Notes: a model not told the origin generated them from the letters alone. A DNA stretch of 64,000 bases from Emydura subglobosa (GCA_007922225.1 ML679956.1:17271049-17335048), one strand, 5' to 3'. Positions 1-10,119 are shown, counted from the stretch's first letter. Made by a program: numbers and translations.

Positions 1-435
1 AGGTACTCCTATTGTCACAGCAAAATGCAAGGTGGAACAGATTGTTTAGCATAAGGAGTTAGCACATATTGTATGGGACCATTCAAGGTAGAGTGGCCCG
101 ATAACATGTCTGCAGTCATAGGGGAAAAAGAAGGGGTTGAGGGTTAAAGATTGTTGTAATAAGCCATAAATCCAGTGTCTCTGTTCAGTCCATGAGTCTG
201 AGTGTCTAGTAGCGTTATGAATTTAAGTTCCCATGCTTCTTTTGAAAGTGTTGTGCAGGTTTTCTTTGAGGATGAGGACTGTTAGATCAGACACAGAATG
301 ATAGCTTTATGGAAAGCGTTCACCCACGTGTAATGTGTTTTTGCCTTTTATCATTGTGTGAGGTACATCCCTATGAAAAGCAGTCTAGTTTCTGTCATTT
401 AGAGCACTGGTTACTTGGTATGTGAGTGCATGCAC
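1..435 (-). mobile_element. Penelope-like retroelement, family B, 3' part (cut by window edge)
   Basis: Read on the minus strand, 144-435 encodes the C-terminal end of a PLE GIY-YIG endonuclease polyprotein. The piece ELKFITLLDTQTHGLNRDTG followed by FMAYYNNL and a TAA stop at 146-144 is typical of this family. Upstream the frame is broken: a stop falls just after HVGERFP and there is a frameshift near 250-260. The non-coding part at 1-130 matches 49010-49135 in the same orientation, which is the end of a second copy that continues into a hammerhead-like motif. Here that motif would lie just outside the window. The reverse transcriptase is not visible. This is a dead, partial copy. PLEs are retroelements that combine a telomerase-like RT with a GIY-YIG nuclease. 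Confidence 0.8.
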
Positions 436-3295
436 AAAGCTGGACATTGTCATGTCCTCAGTTGCTTCTATGACATGGTGGGCCAGATTTTCAGCAGATG
501 TAAATCAATGTAACTCCATTGCCAGATGAAGACACACTCCAGCCTGTTGCAGGGCTGACATGTTCTTCATATTTTGCCTTCTGTAAGTCAGGCTTTGTGA
601 TGGGTTAATACCTCGGTTGAATCCTGGGGAAAGTAAATAATGAAGCCAAAGATGAGCAGAAAGTGGTGGTGAGGAAACCCTTCACAGTAAAGGAGAATGA
701 GCCCTTAGAGCTAGAAAACATATTGTTTCCTTTGGTACTATAAATATGCATGAATGCATAGGTCTTACCTTCACAAGGTTTGTCCATCATTCAAAGGAAT
801 TAGCTAGTGCAGCATTTCTTTTGTGCAGCTGGCAGGTATTCAAGCTGTCACCTGATAGATAGAAAGTCTTTTGTGTTGTAATTAAAGGGCACCGATTCTT
901 TGCTCCGTTATGATCTCTTTGCACCACCCAAGTTGCACAAAGTAGATGTAGACTGGCCAGTCTCCTGCACCAGCCCCACTCCTAGTCCCAGTATCGAGGG
1001 AGGAAGGGTGGGGTGATGTGAGGCAGAAACATAATACATTGAAGCTCTGCTTGACTTGGAATATAGTCCACTTGCATATAGCTACTGAGGGACCCTGTGC
1101 CAATGGTATAAATCAGACCTGATCCTCAGCAGCCCTAACATGCTGTGATGGTGAAGGCATGATCAAGAAGCCATCAGCTGCTTCCTGCAGTTGCCCCTAT
1201 CTCCTGCATCTGAAAAGAGCTCAGGGAGGGGGTCAAGAATCTAGCCCAAAAAAATTTAAATCCAAAACAGACCTATAAAGCTGCATTTTCTAGGTACTGC
1301 CCTTCACAGCACTGCAGAATTGCTGCAAAATATTAGGAATCCAAACTTAGTATTTCTCTCTGTCTTATTTACCATTTTTTTTCCCAAACATTCCATCTTC
1401 TGAGGTGCTCACTTGAATTCCCCAAGACCAGAGGTGGCATGTCACCCTTGGAAGTGGGGGAGGGGCACAATTTAACGTTTCGGGGTGCAGGGCATGTGAC
1501 CATTCCCTCTAGGCCCTTTCCCACTCCCTTCCCCGTGCCTCCCACACTCGCTCCAAGCTGACACCGCCTTGTCCCCTTCCCCCACTCTCCTCACAGCTCC
1601 TTCCCCACTGCTCCCATCACTGCGGGCACGGCACAAACTGGGCACCTACTACTGAGCATTGGTAACTGTGGCTGCAGACAAGGAAGGGACAGGGCTCAAA
1701 GGACTTCTCTGTGCCCCCTCTTTCAGCCCCGTCCCTCTTCCCTGCAGCAGGCACCTGCTAGCAATGCTCTGTGGGAGTGCTAAGTGCCAGTGTCTTTCCC
1801 AGGCACGTCTCTTTCAGCCACGCTCAGTCCGTCTCCCATCCTGCCAGAAATCTAGAAGGGCATGTGACTCCGCATGCCCCCTCCTCATGTGTCACCTCTG
1901 GACATCTCCCAGTTAGATTCTTTCTGCATTTTCCAGAGACCCTGGTGCTCTACTTCTCAGTTCTCCGTAGTGCCACTAAAATCTTTTAACAGAAAAAAAG
2001 TTCCAGTTTTCTTCAAGGGCAATGGCTTCAGTCATATTAAATCACAAGAAGAACTATGTCTGGGAGACTCTACTCACTCCATGGGGAGGGTACCAGGAGC
2101 ACCAGTATCTAGCAGAGAGCTGGTAGAAAAACGGACCAGATCAGGGTTTCTTTAAATTTTTTTGACTTTTTATGGAAAAAAAAAAAATACAGAAAACCAT
2201 CAAACTGTATTTTTTTGTTTGCTTGCTTTTGGCAAATCCTGGACATTTTCGATCCCAACCTGTGAAAATTGGCAAATGTTTCTGTTTTCAGAGTTCTGCT
2301 TAAAAATCCAAAATTTTTTAGGAAAATATTTGTTTCACCGAAAACCCAATTTTCTTGCAATAGATAATTTTGAACTAACCCTAATCCAGGGACTGTTTCT
2401 GGTCCATGTTAAATCAGTGGGGGCCAGATCCTAATACCTAATGCTAATACCTAATCTTAATGCTGATGGCACCTTCTTCCAAGTAGCTCCATTGAGACTA
2501 TTTTCAGAGTAAGGCATGACTGAACATGAGTAAGGATATCAGAATCTAGTCCCATAATCAAGTTGTATCTCAAATCACTTCTCTGTTCCATGAGAGACAA
2601 TCCAGGACCTTTCAAAAGGCTCACACTTTTATTATTCTTTTCTGTGTTATCCCTGGTCATTTCCTCCAAGCCATTTTTACCACATCTTTAGTGCTTCATT
2701 TGCCTTCTCCAGCTCACATCCCCTGCAGATTTGTCATTCGCTGTCTTTGATCTTTTTATTTCTCCTTTTCAGGGTAATATTGAGAAGTTGAAGGGACTGT
2801 GTTTATCTAGTCGTGCCACATTCAGGCAAAGCTGAATCATTATGAAATATCGCCAGAAAACTCCCCATTTGCTGAGTCACTTACTGTTACCTGATAGGTG
2901 AGGTGCTCTGATCTCTACCATGACCATCAGAAATAAGTTTTACTGAAGCAGAAGTGAATAAGATGTTCGGTGCATGAACACAGGGTTCAGAGCAACACGA
3001 CTGATTTTCACAGAAAAGCTCCATCCGGCGGCATGGGGGCCTGAGATTCAAAGCTCTCCCAGATTGCTGTTTTGGGAGCTTGTTATCAAGCTCTTCTACT
3101 TGCTGCTATGCAAGCCATGCATCAAACTTAGAATAAGAGAGAAAGCTAGTGTGTAATGGCCTACTTATTCCTGTGAGAGCCAGACTGAGGCACAAGCAAT
3201 GCAAGCACCTGGTTGGGAGAGTGCATGTCAAAGGGCCTGTGCAGACTAATAGCTCAGGTCTCCACCTGATTTCTCCCACCATCACTGGGGCCACA
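436..3295. other. No gene recognised
   Basis: Non-coding sequence. At 1490-1640 it is rich in C and T (many CCCTTCCC runs). At 2140-2350 it is a T/A-rich stretch with poly-A and poly-T runs, resembling the AT-rich inner part of the hAT-type elements at 31093-32357, but no ends could be placed. Reading frames here are short and match nothing I know. Confidence 0.5.
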
Positions 3296-3545
3296 GAGGA
3301 ATTATAGGGTTGGAAGGAACCTCAAGTATCATCTAGTGAAGTCTAACCCCCTGCCAAGATGCAACATTTGTTGGGTCTAAGCCATCCAAGACAGATGGCT
3401 AGCCAGCCTCCTTTCGAAAACTTCCAGTGAAGGCACTTCCACGACTTCCTAAGGCAGTCTGTTCCATTGTCCTACTGTTCTTACAGTTATGAAGTTTTTT
3501 CTGAGATTTAATCTAAATCCGCTGTGCAGCTCACAGCCTGATTCC
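3296..3545 (-). mobile_element. CR1 LINE 3' fragment
   Basis: On the + strand the segment starts with the complement of a CR1 tail (GGTTGGAAGGAACCTC, ATCTAGTGAAGTCTAACCCC). It then runs through the complement of the 3' end of ORF2 (a stretch equivalent to LDIRKNF near 3490-3520). The element is therefore in minus orientation and 5'-truncated, as is usual for LINE insertions. There is no open frame of useful length. The outer border near 3545 is approximate. Confidence 0.75.
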
Positions 3546-3803
3546 TCCTGTAGCCACTTGGAACACCATGAATCATACAGCCAGCCCAGAGACTGCATTA
3601 TTATATATGTTTGTTGGCAGGGGGGAGAAGGTGTTAAATTATTCTTTGGTTGTTTCCTTTTGCTGTCTAAATGGAGCCAATCATCCCCATAATGGGGTTT
3701 ATGAACCTTCAAGCCATTAGAAAACATGTTACAGTTTTAAACATATATATCATGTCTTAGAACAAACATCCGTATCGAGGGTTCTGTGCAAAGAAGCACA
3801 AGT

Positions 3804-3811
3804 TAATAAAA
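3804..3811. repeat. Putative target-site duplication, left of PLE-A
   Basis: TAATAAAA here and at 5401-5408 directly flank the composite PLE. The motif is AT-only, so chance identity is possible. Confidence 0.5.
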
Positions 3812-3857
3812 ACAACGAGAGTCCTGTAGCACCTTAAAGACTAACAAATTCCTGCGG

Positions 3858-3900
3858 GCATAAGGTTTCGTGGGCTGCAACCCACTTCATCAGATGCATG
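3858..3900 (-). ncRNA. Hammerhead-like ribozyme motif (intact core)
   Basis: On the minus strand the order is GCAT, CTGATGA, an extra A, stem II GTGGG/CCCAC with a short loop, GAAA, four bases (CCTT) and ATGC. GCAT and ATGC pair as stem I. CTGANGA and GAAA are the conserved hammerhead core. Stem III is reduced to about one base pair, as in the small hammerheads reported from PLEs. The A between CTGATGA and stem II is not in the textbook core but recurs in every copy of this window. It is expected to act in processing PLE transcripts; activity of this copy is inference. Confidence 0.65.
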
Positions 3901-3908
3901 AAATGATA

Positions 3909-4318
3909 TCACAGATAGGAGGTATATATATACATCCAAGGGTAAGAAACAACAATGGGGAGGGCAAGTGCTAACAAAGTCAATTCAGTTAGCGTAGATG
4001 AGGCCTATTCACAACTGTTGATTAGAAGGTGAGAATGTGTGAACTGTGACAATTATTTCTTGTAACGAGATAACATTACACGATCCATTGTCTACAGCCA
4101 AGCCCTAAGATGAAATCACAGATAGGAGGTATATATATACATCCAAGGGTAAGAAACAACAATGGGGAGGGCAAGTGCTAACAAAGTCAATTCAGTTAGT
4201 GTAGATGAGGCCTATTCACAACTGTTGATTAGAAGGTGAGAATGTGTGAACTGTGACAATTACTTCTTGTAACGAGATAACATTACATGATCCATTGTCT
4301 ACAGCCAAGCCCTAAGAT
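3909..4318. repeat. Direct tandem duplication, unit about 207 bp
   Basis: 3909-4111 and 4116-4318 are almost identical (for example TATATATATACATCCAAGGG, then ACAACAATGGGGAGGGC, ending in CCAAGCCCTAAGAT). They are offset by 207 bases. Each unit contains the junction between the minus arm and the plus body of the PLE, so the duplication arose after, or together with, the head-to-head joining. Confidence 0.9.
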
Positions 4319-5118
4319 ACTATCGGATTTGCTCCGATCCCTGAGACAGAGACAAACACCTACAGGATCTCCATAAAACATTCTTAAAACTACAATACCC
4401 ACCTGGGGAGGTGAAGAAACAAATTGACACCAGATGGGTACCCAGAAGTCACCTACTACAGGACAGACCCAACAAAGAAAACAACAAAACACCACTGGCC
4501 ATCACCTACAGCCCCCAACTAAAATCTCTCCAACACATCATTAAGAATCTACCTATCCTAGCAGATGATCCCTCACTCGCTCAAGCCGTGGGAGGTAGGC
4601 CTATCCTTGCTTTAGACAGCCCCCCAACCTGAAGCAAATACTCACCAACAACCGTACACCATATAACAAGAACACTAACCCAGGAACCTATTCCTGCAAC
4701 AACCCCGTTGCCATCTCTGCCTGCACATCGACTCTAGTGACAACATCACAGGTCCTAACCACATCAGCCACACCATCAGGAGCTCATTCACCTGCACATC
4801 TACTAATGTAATATATGCCATCATGTGCCAGCAATGCCCCTCTGGCATGTACATTGGCCAAACCGGACTGTCACTACGCAAAAAAATAAATGGACACAAA
4901 TCAGACATAAAAAATGGTAACCTCCATAAGCCAGTAGGAGAGCACTTCAGTCTTCCAGGACACTTTGTAGCTGACTTGAAAGTTGCCATACTTCTACAAA
5001 AAACTTCAAAAACAGACTTCAGCGAGAAACTGCAGAGCTAAAACTCATATGCAAACTTGACACAATCAAACTGGGTCTGAATAGGGACTTGGAATGGTTA
5101 TCTCATTACAAGAAGTAA
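4300..5118 (+). pseudogene. PLE polyprotein remnant: RT-to-endonuclease linker plus GIY-YIG endonuclease
   Basis: The coding remnant begins at YSQALRYYRICSDP, keeps the PLE linker (PLAITYSPQLKSLQ, then PPNLKQIL) and ends with the GIY-YIG nuclease. Key parts are RCHLCLHIDSS, VIYAIMCQQC, MYIGQTGLSLRKKINGHKSD, VGEHFSLPGH and the C-terminus LGLNRDLEWLSHYKK followed by TAA at 5116-5118. The YAI...YIG pair gives the family its name, and the downstream R and H are the expected active-site neighbours. There is a TGA stop near 4345 and frameshifts near 4620, 4700 and 5035. The upstream RT is missing. In a live element this nuclease nicks target DNA for target-primed reverse transcription. This copy cannot make a full protein. 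Confidence 0.85.
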
Positions 5119-5274
5119 TTGTCACTGTTCACACATTCTCACCTCCTAATCAACAGTTGTGAATAGGCTTCATCTAACCTAACTGAATTGACTTTGTTAG
5201 CACTTGCCCTCTCCATTGTTGTTTCTTACCCTTGGATGTGTATATATACCTCCTATCTGTGATTTCCATTTCAT

Positions 5275-5314
5275 GCATCTGACAAAGTGGGTTGCAGCCC
5301 ATGAAAGCTTATGC
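5275..5314 (+). ncRNA. Hammerhead-like ribozyme motif (core mutated)
   Basis: Plus-strand partner of the motif at 3858-3900: GCAT, CTGACAA, stem II AGTGGG/CCCAT, GAAAGCTT, ATGC. The core reads CTGACAA instead of CTGANGA, so the invariant G8 is an A. The first base pair of stem II is also weakened. This copy is predicted to be inactive. Confidence 0.6.
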
Positions 5315-5408
5315 CTGCAGGAATTTGTTAGTCTTTAAGGTGCTACAGGACTCTCGTTGTTTTTGCTGTATATAGACTAACATGGCTACCCCTCTAAAAC
5401 TAATAAAA

Positions 5409-5985
5409 GACTGCAAGGGAGAATACGTAAGCATGTCTCTGCTCTGTAAGCCTGAAGTTGGTATGGGTAAGCTCTCCTGTGGGCTACACAAACTCAGTGA
5501 GAACTCTTCAGGCAGAGGAGTAAAAGGAAATTGGTTCACAGTTAAGCTGCCATAAAGGACGCCACTGCAAAGAGCAGATATTTGAATTCATGTTTAATTT
5601 AAGTTGGCCATTGGTTAACTGGTAATGGGATAAATTAAAGCATCATTAGGAAAAATTATAAACAGGTGTAGTACAAGGATATCAGCTCATTAGTCAGGAT
5701 CTGGAGACCTCCCTGGATCTGTCTTTAACCTAGTTGCTTGTTTGGGGGCATATTATGTTAAAAAGTACTGTGAAATGATGTGCCACTCGGGCTTATTGCA
5801 GCAATGTAGCATGTCTTATTACACCAGGGTGGCAACTGACATATTGCCATGAAACAATAATTATTCTCTGAGGTTGCAAATGCTTATTTAGGAGCTAGCT
5901 AGTGTGAGTCAAGCATTGAGACTATTCAGCCTCTAATTTTCTTCTTCTTTTTGGAGAGCTGAACGCATCCCCAAACCCAGTCTAT
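5409..5985. other. No gene recognised
   Basis: Unique-looking AT-rich sequence between the PLE and a MITE fragment. I see no conserved coding or repeat signal. Confidence 0.5.
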
Positions 5986-5987
5986 TG

Positions 5988-6230
5988 AAGTATGTCTACA
6001 CTGCTCAGAGGTGTCACTGAAGCACATGTAGACACAGCCCAGGTGGCTTTGTCTAGCTAGTGTCAATAACAATAAAAGTAAAACCGAGGCAGTATGGGCT
6101 TGAGTACCTAGTCACGGCCCTGGGTAGGGCTGTGCAGCCTCGTAGCTATCCAAGCAGCAGTCACACCTCTGATGGCAGAATAGCTGCAGAATGGTGTGCC
6201 ATAGGCCTCTGGGGAAGAGCTCCTATGCAC
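5988..6230. mobile_element. Left part of a Harbinger-type MITE
   Basis: Starts with GTATGTCTACACTGCTCAGA and contains TGTAGACACAGCCCAGG and TTTGTCTAGCTAGTGTCAA, which resemble the terminal and inner parts of non-autonomous Harbinger elements seen elsewhere in this window. A matching right end is not visible, so the copy is truncated and the right border is approximate. Confidence 0.4.
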
Positions 6231-6678
6231 GAGCTATCAACTTCTCTGTCATCTTGGCACCTCTGTGGGTTGGCACCATGTGAAAGAATTTTTGAAAAGT
6301 GCTTCCACATGCCAGCTGTTTTCTCCCATGATCAGCAGAACCAATTTTCATGCCTTCCATGCCTTGCGAACTATTTTGTTCCTTTTCTCTTTCTAACAGA
6401 CGAGAACACCAGAACAGTTTAGTCTGTTCCTTCAGACTTTATTTTACTAAGAGCTGGTCTACAGTACAGACTTTTGTCGACCAAAGTCAGCATTATGGTG
6501 TACATGCTACAATCCCACGCCCAATTCCCCTGATTTTGCAACTAAATAAAACCACCTTGACGAAAGGCATAGAGCTTTTTGCGCCAAACTTTTAGAGACA
6601 AAGTATCAGTGGTTATGTCATAGTAAATGGCCTCCAGGAACTGTCCCATGCAGAGCTCACATCTCATCTTCCCAGACC

Positions 6679-7200
6679 ATGGCAGCTCCATGCACCAAAT
6701 GCTTTCCCACTTGGAGCGCACTGGAGTTTTGGATCTGATCAGCATTTTAGTAGAGGAGGCAGTGCAGTCTCAGTTTCACTCCAGCCAAAGGATATCTATG
6801 GTCAGATTTCTTGTGGCATGGCTAAGAATGGGACACGCTGCAGTGTTGTGTGAAAATCAAGGCGTTGTGGCAAGCGTACCAAAAGGCACGGGAGTCAAAC
6901 CGTTGCTCTGGCGCAGAGCCAAAGACCTGCTGCTTCTATAAGGAGCTGGAAGCCATCTTTGGCGGTGACCTCACCGCCAAGAGACCCGTGGATACCTTTG
7001 CAGGCCTGGAAACAGCGGAAACCAGATTCAGCCCTGACAAAGAAGTTGTGGACAATGAGGTTGAGTTGGAGGATGATGCAGAGCAGAAGACTGGGTCGTT
7101 TGTGACGTGAGAAGCCAAGACCTCTTCTCGACCCAGGAGGGTTTGAGCCAGTCCCAGACCTCCAACTCTGGCGTGCAGGATGCAAGAGAGGGGAGTTCTG
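6679..7200 (+). pseudogene. Harbinger E1 Myb/SANT-like protein, exon 1
   Basis: Starts at ATG 6679 (MAAPCTK). It carries a trihelix/SANT-like domain: VLDLISILVEEAVQSQFHSS, then VKIKALWQAYQKARESNRCS, then TCCFYKELEAIFGGD. An acidic stretch follows (EVELEDDAEQ), then DLFSTQEGLSQSQTSNSG. The exon ends with GGGAGTTCTG before the consensus donor GTAAGT at 7201-7206. In Harbinger elements this protein helps import the transposase into the nucleus and binds the element's ends. Frameshifts occur near 6735, 6850 and 7100. The same exon occurs in E2 at 53050-52545, ending in the donor GTGAGT at the matching place, so the intron is real and shared. Confidence 0.75.
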
Positions 7201-7345
7201 GTAAGTGGTTTTTTTTTTGAGCTGATGCTGCTTGGTTACATGAGCTACAGCTTTCCTTTGCTTGGTTGCATTATGCAGCTGGTTGAAGGGATAGAAATGC
7301 ACAAGAGTAGCAATGTTTGCATGTCTTTCCCATTCCCCTGTGGAA

Positions 7346-7657
7346 CTAGGCAGTGTGGCAGAAAAGTGTGTTAATGCACACTGAGATTTCATGGGAATCC
7401 TCCAGAGAGATCGCTAGGAAGCTTTCCTGGAGGTACTTGCCAATCCTCTGCTGGAGATTCCTCGGCAGTGATGCTTTGTTTCTTTCCTTGTTGTAGGAAA
7501 CTTTCCTGCGCCAATCAGCAATCACTTGTGCAGGGACCAAAGCAGCACATAAGCGATCAGTATAGGGACCCGGTTTGAAGCTGCTCGCATGGAGGAGATG
7601 CACCCTAGCATCCCTGCTTACTCTCAGGAGTGAGATATCAGCTTCTCTGGTACCTGC
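7346..7657 (-). CDS. Undescribed conserved reading frame antisense in the Myb intron (E1)
   Basis: On the minus strand an open frame of about 100 codons runs from a splice acceptor (CATTTTCCACAG, ending at 7658) to a TAG stop at 7348-7346. Key segments are ADISLLRVSRDARVHLLH, FKPGPYTDRLCAALVPAQVI, ADWRRKVSYNKERNKASLPR and EISVCINTLFC. It contains no stop and no frameshift. A homologue lies in the same relative place and orientation in E2 (52151-52450): SDISLLSV, QPGPY, LCSAMIPAPLIAAW, KVSYHGGRNNADLPR, ESF and INNVFC correspond. It lies on the transposase strand and downstream of the transposase. I do not recognise a family. It may be a 3' exon of a transposase-strand transcript or a separate gene. 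Confidence 0.6.
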   Translation of the reverse strand, partial: AGTREADISLLRVSRDARVHLLHASSFKPGPYTDRLCAALVPAQVIADWRRKVSYNKERNKASLPRNLQQRIGKYLQESFLAISLEDSHEISVCINTLFCHTA

Positions 7658-7911
7658 CTGTGGAAAATGGCGGCACAATTGAAATTTTGTCCTTATCTAC
7701 CTGCATCAATACCCCCAAACAACCACCCAGAACCTTTTCCCCAGCTTGAAAGCCCCTTCTCCCTGGGCACAACTCACCATGCCCTGGGCAATCGTCAAGC
7801 TGTGCGCTTGGCAGGGGACAGTGAGAAAGAGATGCATTTTACAGAAAAGAATCAATGCTGTTATTGCACTCACAATCATGCTTCTGTTCATTGTTTATTG
7901 TGCTTTTACAG

Positions 7912-8369
7912 ATGTGCCCTTGAGGGGAAACCCCGACACACCTGCCAAGCACCTGTGTCTGATAAGAAAACAACCACAGAGAAGCAAAGAACAGATATTC
8001 CAAGAACTCTTCTAGTCCTCTGAGGCAGGAAAAAAAGGGAAAAGGGCATGGAGACACAGTGTGACCAAAAATCAAAAAAATGATCAGCAGGAGAAGAGGG
8101 AGAACCAGGAACGAGTGATAGCAGGTCACAAGCACATGATAAAAGCCATGGAGGAGCAAATGGGGCTGCTAAAGTCACTAATAATGCTGCAGATTGAATT
8201 CATGCATGCTTGCCCCCCCTTGCAGCCAAAACAGAACTACTTTCCATGCTCTTCCCAAACTCCACCCAAACATTACTATCAAACTCCTGGCCCATCTCAG
8301 TATCCCGTTCACTCCACCTCTTCAGACAGCTTCCAAAATGAAAACTGGTCTTACACCCAACTGTCATAG
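7912..8369 (+). pseudogene. Harbinger E1 Myb/SANT-like protein, exon 2
   Basis: Begins after the acceptor TGCTTTTACAG (ends 7911). The first part reads KHLCLIRKQPQRSKEQIFQELF, equivalent to the AERL-xx-IRK-xxx-KxD segment of the E2 copy, then meets a stop. The main open piece (8061-8369) is Gln/Pro-rich: a helical EEQMGLLKSLIMLQIEF stretch, a PPLQP motif, a PCSSQTPPKHYYQTPGPSQY tail, and the end NENWSYTQLS before TAG. This low-complexity tail is typical of the turtle-type Harbinger Myb proteins as I recall them. A polyadenylation signal AATAAA lies at 8439-8444. The intron (7201-7911) holds the antisense frame at 7657-7346. Confidence 0.65.
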
Positions 8370-8438
8370 CTCACTGCCCCTTACTGCTTTCTCCTTTCCA
8401 GCCCAGCTTTTTGTGTGTGTTGTGAATAATTGTTATTT

Positions 8439-8444
8439 AATAAA
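8439..8444 (+). terminator. Polyadenylation signal of the E1 Myb-like gene
   Basis: AATAAA lies 70 bases after the stop codon at 8369, in the right orientation for this gene. The downstream GT-rich sequence is modest. Confidence 0.5.
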
Positions 8445-8558
8445 GACATACTCTGTGAAGGATAAGCAATCTTTAAATGTCTCTTGCATATGGTGACTGC
8501 AGCTTACGTTGATACACAGTGCAAGCTGGTTAGCAGTCATAGCCTGGTACAGTGCTGT

Positions 8559-9695
8559 TTACAAAGACTCCTTGTCAGAATTATTCCACAAGGTCTCCCT
8601 GATTTGAATGGCCCCCCATTGTGCCCCTCTATTAGCCCTAACATCTGGTTGCTCATAGTCAGCCATAAGGTGATCTGCCTCTGCGCTCCACCCATGGGGA
8701 AACTTTTCACCCTTAGCTTCACAAATATTATGGAGCATACAGTAGGTGACTATGACCATGGGAATATTGTCCTCATTTAGGTTTAACCTGCCATAAAGGC
8801 CTCACCAGAAATATTTTAATCTGCCAAACACACATTCAATGGTCAATCTGTCATTGAAATGCTCCTTGCAGCTATCCAGGTTTCCCATATAAGGCTTCAT
8901 GGGCCATGGCAATAAAGGGTAGGCTGGATATCCTAGGATTATTATGGGCAATTCAACATCCCCTGTTGGAATCTTTTGATCTGGGAAAAAAGTCCCGGCT
9001 TGCAGCTTTCTGAAAAGATCATGTGTCATGCACCTTCCCTGACCAACCCACGTTGATGTCAGTGAAACACCTACGGTGAACCAAAGCAACTGCAGTATCA
9101 TAGAGAAGTACCCCTTTCTATTGACATACCCCGCTGCAAGATGGTCTGGGACCAAAATTGAGATATGCATGCCATCTATCGCCCTGAAACAGTTAGGAAA
9201 TCCTATCTCTGTGAAGCCATCCACTATTTCACACACATTTCCAAGACTCTTAGTCCTTCGTAGCAGAATGTGATTAATGGCCCTGCACGCTTGCAATAGC
9301 ACAGCTCCAACGGTGGACTTCCCAACTCCAAACTCATAAGCAACCAGCTGGTAGCAGTCTGGAGTTGCCAGGTTCCACAGAGCAAACGCCATGTGCTTCT
9401 CCAGTGAGAAGGCAGTGCTCATTCTGGTGGCCTTGCACCGCGGGACAAGGGCAAGCTCCGCACAGAGTTCCATGAAGGTGGATTTGTGTATTTGACTGTT
9501 CTGCAGCCACTGCTCGTCACCCCAGACCTGCATAATGATGCGATTGCACTAATCAGTGCTTGGTTCACACACCCAAAAGTGGTGGTGCACCATGTGCAGA
9601 TGCTTCATGAATGCAAACAGTAATCCGGTGCTGTTTGTTTGCATGTCACACAGCAGGTCAGGTGCTCCAGATTCCTGTTCTGACTGGGAACTCAT
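8559..9695 (-). pseudogene. Harbinger E1 transposase (HARBI1-like, DDE)
   Basis: The gene starts at ATG 9695 (MSSQSEQESGAPDLL) and ends with DKESL-stop at 8559, 1137 bases, the same length as the E2 copy. The DDE catalytic residues are visible. The first D lies in CFRAIDGMHISI (near 9190), the second in MTHDLF (near 9030) and the E in TIECVFGRLK (near 8820). A helical N-terminal part (VWGDEQWLQNSQ, FMELCAELAL, FALWNLATPDCYQLV, FGVGKSTVGAV) precedes them. The end is ICEAKGEKFPHGWSAEAD. There is an in-frame stop after PSTD (near 9550) and frameshifts near 9100 and 8800. A live enzyme would cut and paste the element at TWA sites. Confidence 0.85.
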
Positions 9696-10119
9696 GATAT
9701 ACTTTATGAGCAGACATGGTGTGTTCAGAACACTGACAGCAACAGTGGAGAGCAGTGCAGGATCCAGCCTTTCAGATACAGAGGATGGGCGCACAGGAAA
9801 CTGGGGCTTTTGAAAAATGCTAAGAAATGCAGTTGGAAATCCCTGGAGTGGTGGGATGGTGCACCATGGGACATTGAGCTTGCACCCATGATGCACTGCG
9901 ATCCGCTCTGCCTTTCCACAGCTCCTAGTGGCACAAGGTGGTGAGTTGCACAGTGGTATAACTTCCCACAGTGCATTGCTCTCACTATCCATGCTAGAGC
10001 ACCAGCTGAGGATGCTCTTCAGCGATGCGAGTGCTGTGTGAACAGGCGTTGTGATTATAGCACTTTTTGATCATCACTGTAACTTGTGTCAACAACACTC
10101 TCCAGTGTAGACAAGGCCT

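Larger units (their letters stand above)
3812..5400 (+). mobile_element. Head-to-head Penelope-like retroelement, family A
   Basis: The element consists of a short minus-strand arm (3812 to about 4070) joined to a plus-strand body that ends at 5400. The end of the body (5080-5390) is the reverse complement of the left arm, so the whole unit has long inverted ends. The body carries the endonuclease part of the PLE protein (4300-5118). The outer ends carry hammerhead-like motifs (3858-3900 minus; 5275-5314 plus). The flanks share TAATAAAA (3804-3811 and 5401-5408), a likely target-site duplication, though it is simple in sequence. PLE copies are known to carry partial tandem or inverted pseudo-LTR arms, which fits. 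The RT domain is absent, so this is a truncated and dead copy. Confidence 0.85.
6451..10119. mobile_element. PIF/Harbinger DNA transposon, near full length (E1)
   Basis: The ends form degenerate inverted repeats: GAGCTGGTCTACA at 6451 against, on the other strand, GGCCTTGTCTACA at the right end, followed in both by related inner sequence. The left flank is TAA and the right flank TGA, a decayed version of the 3-bp TWA target duplication of this superfamily. Inside are the two genes expected for Harbinger, placed convergently: a Myb/SANT-like DNA-binding gene on + (two exons, 6679-8369) and the DDE transposase on - (9695-8559). A third minus-strand reading frame (7657-7346) lies in the Myb gene's intron. 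All frames carry lesions, so the copy is dead. A second copy with the same layout lies at 49571-53443. Confidence 0.85.

Noticed and set aside
2773..2896. Exon-like interval between CTTTTCAG and GTGAGG
   Set aside because: All three frames contain stops and nothing supports a non-coding exon.
6895..7392. 165-codon minus-strand frame
   Set aside because: It is the shadow of the E1 Myb exon 1 on the other strand and does not match the E2 counterpart in that frame; only the separate frame 7657-7346 does.
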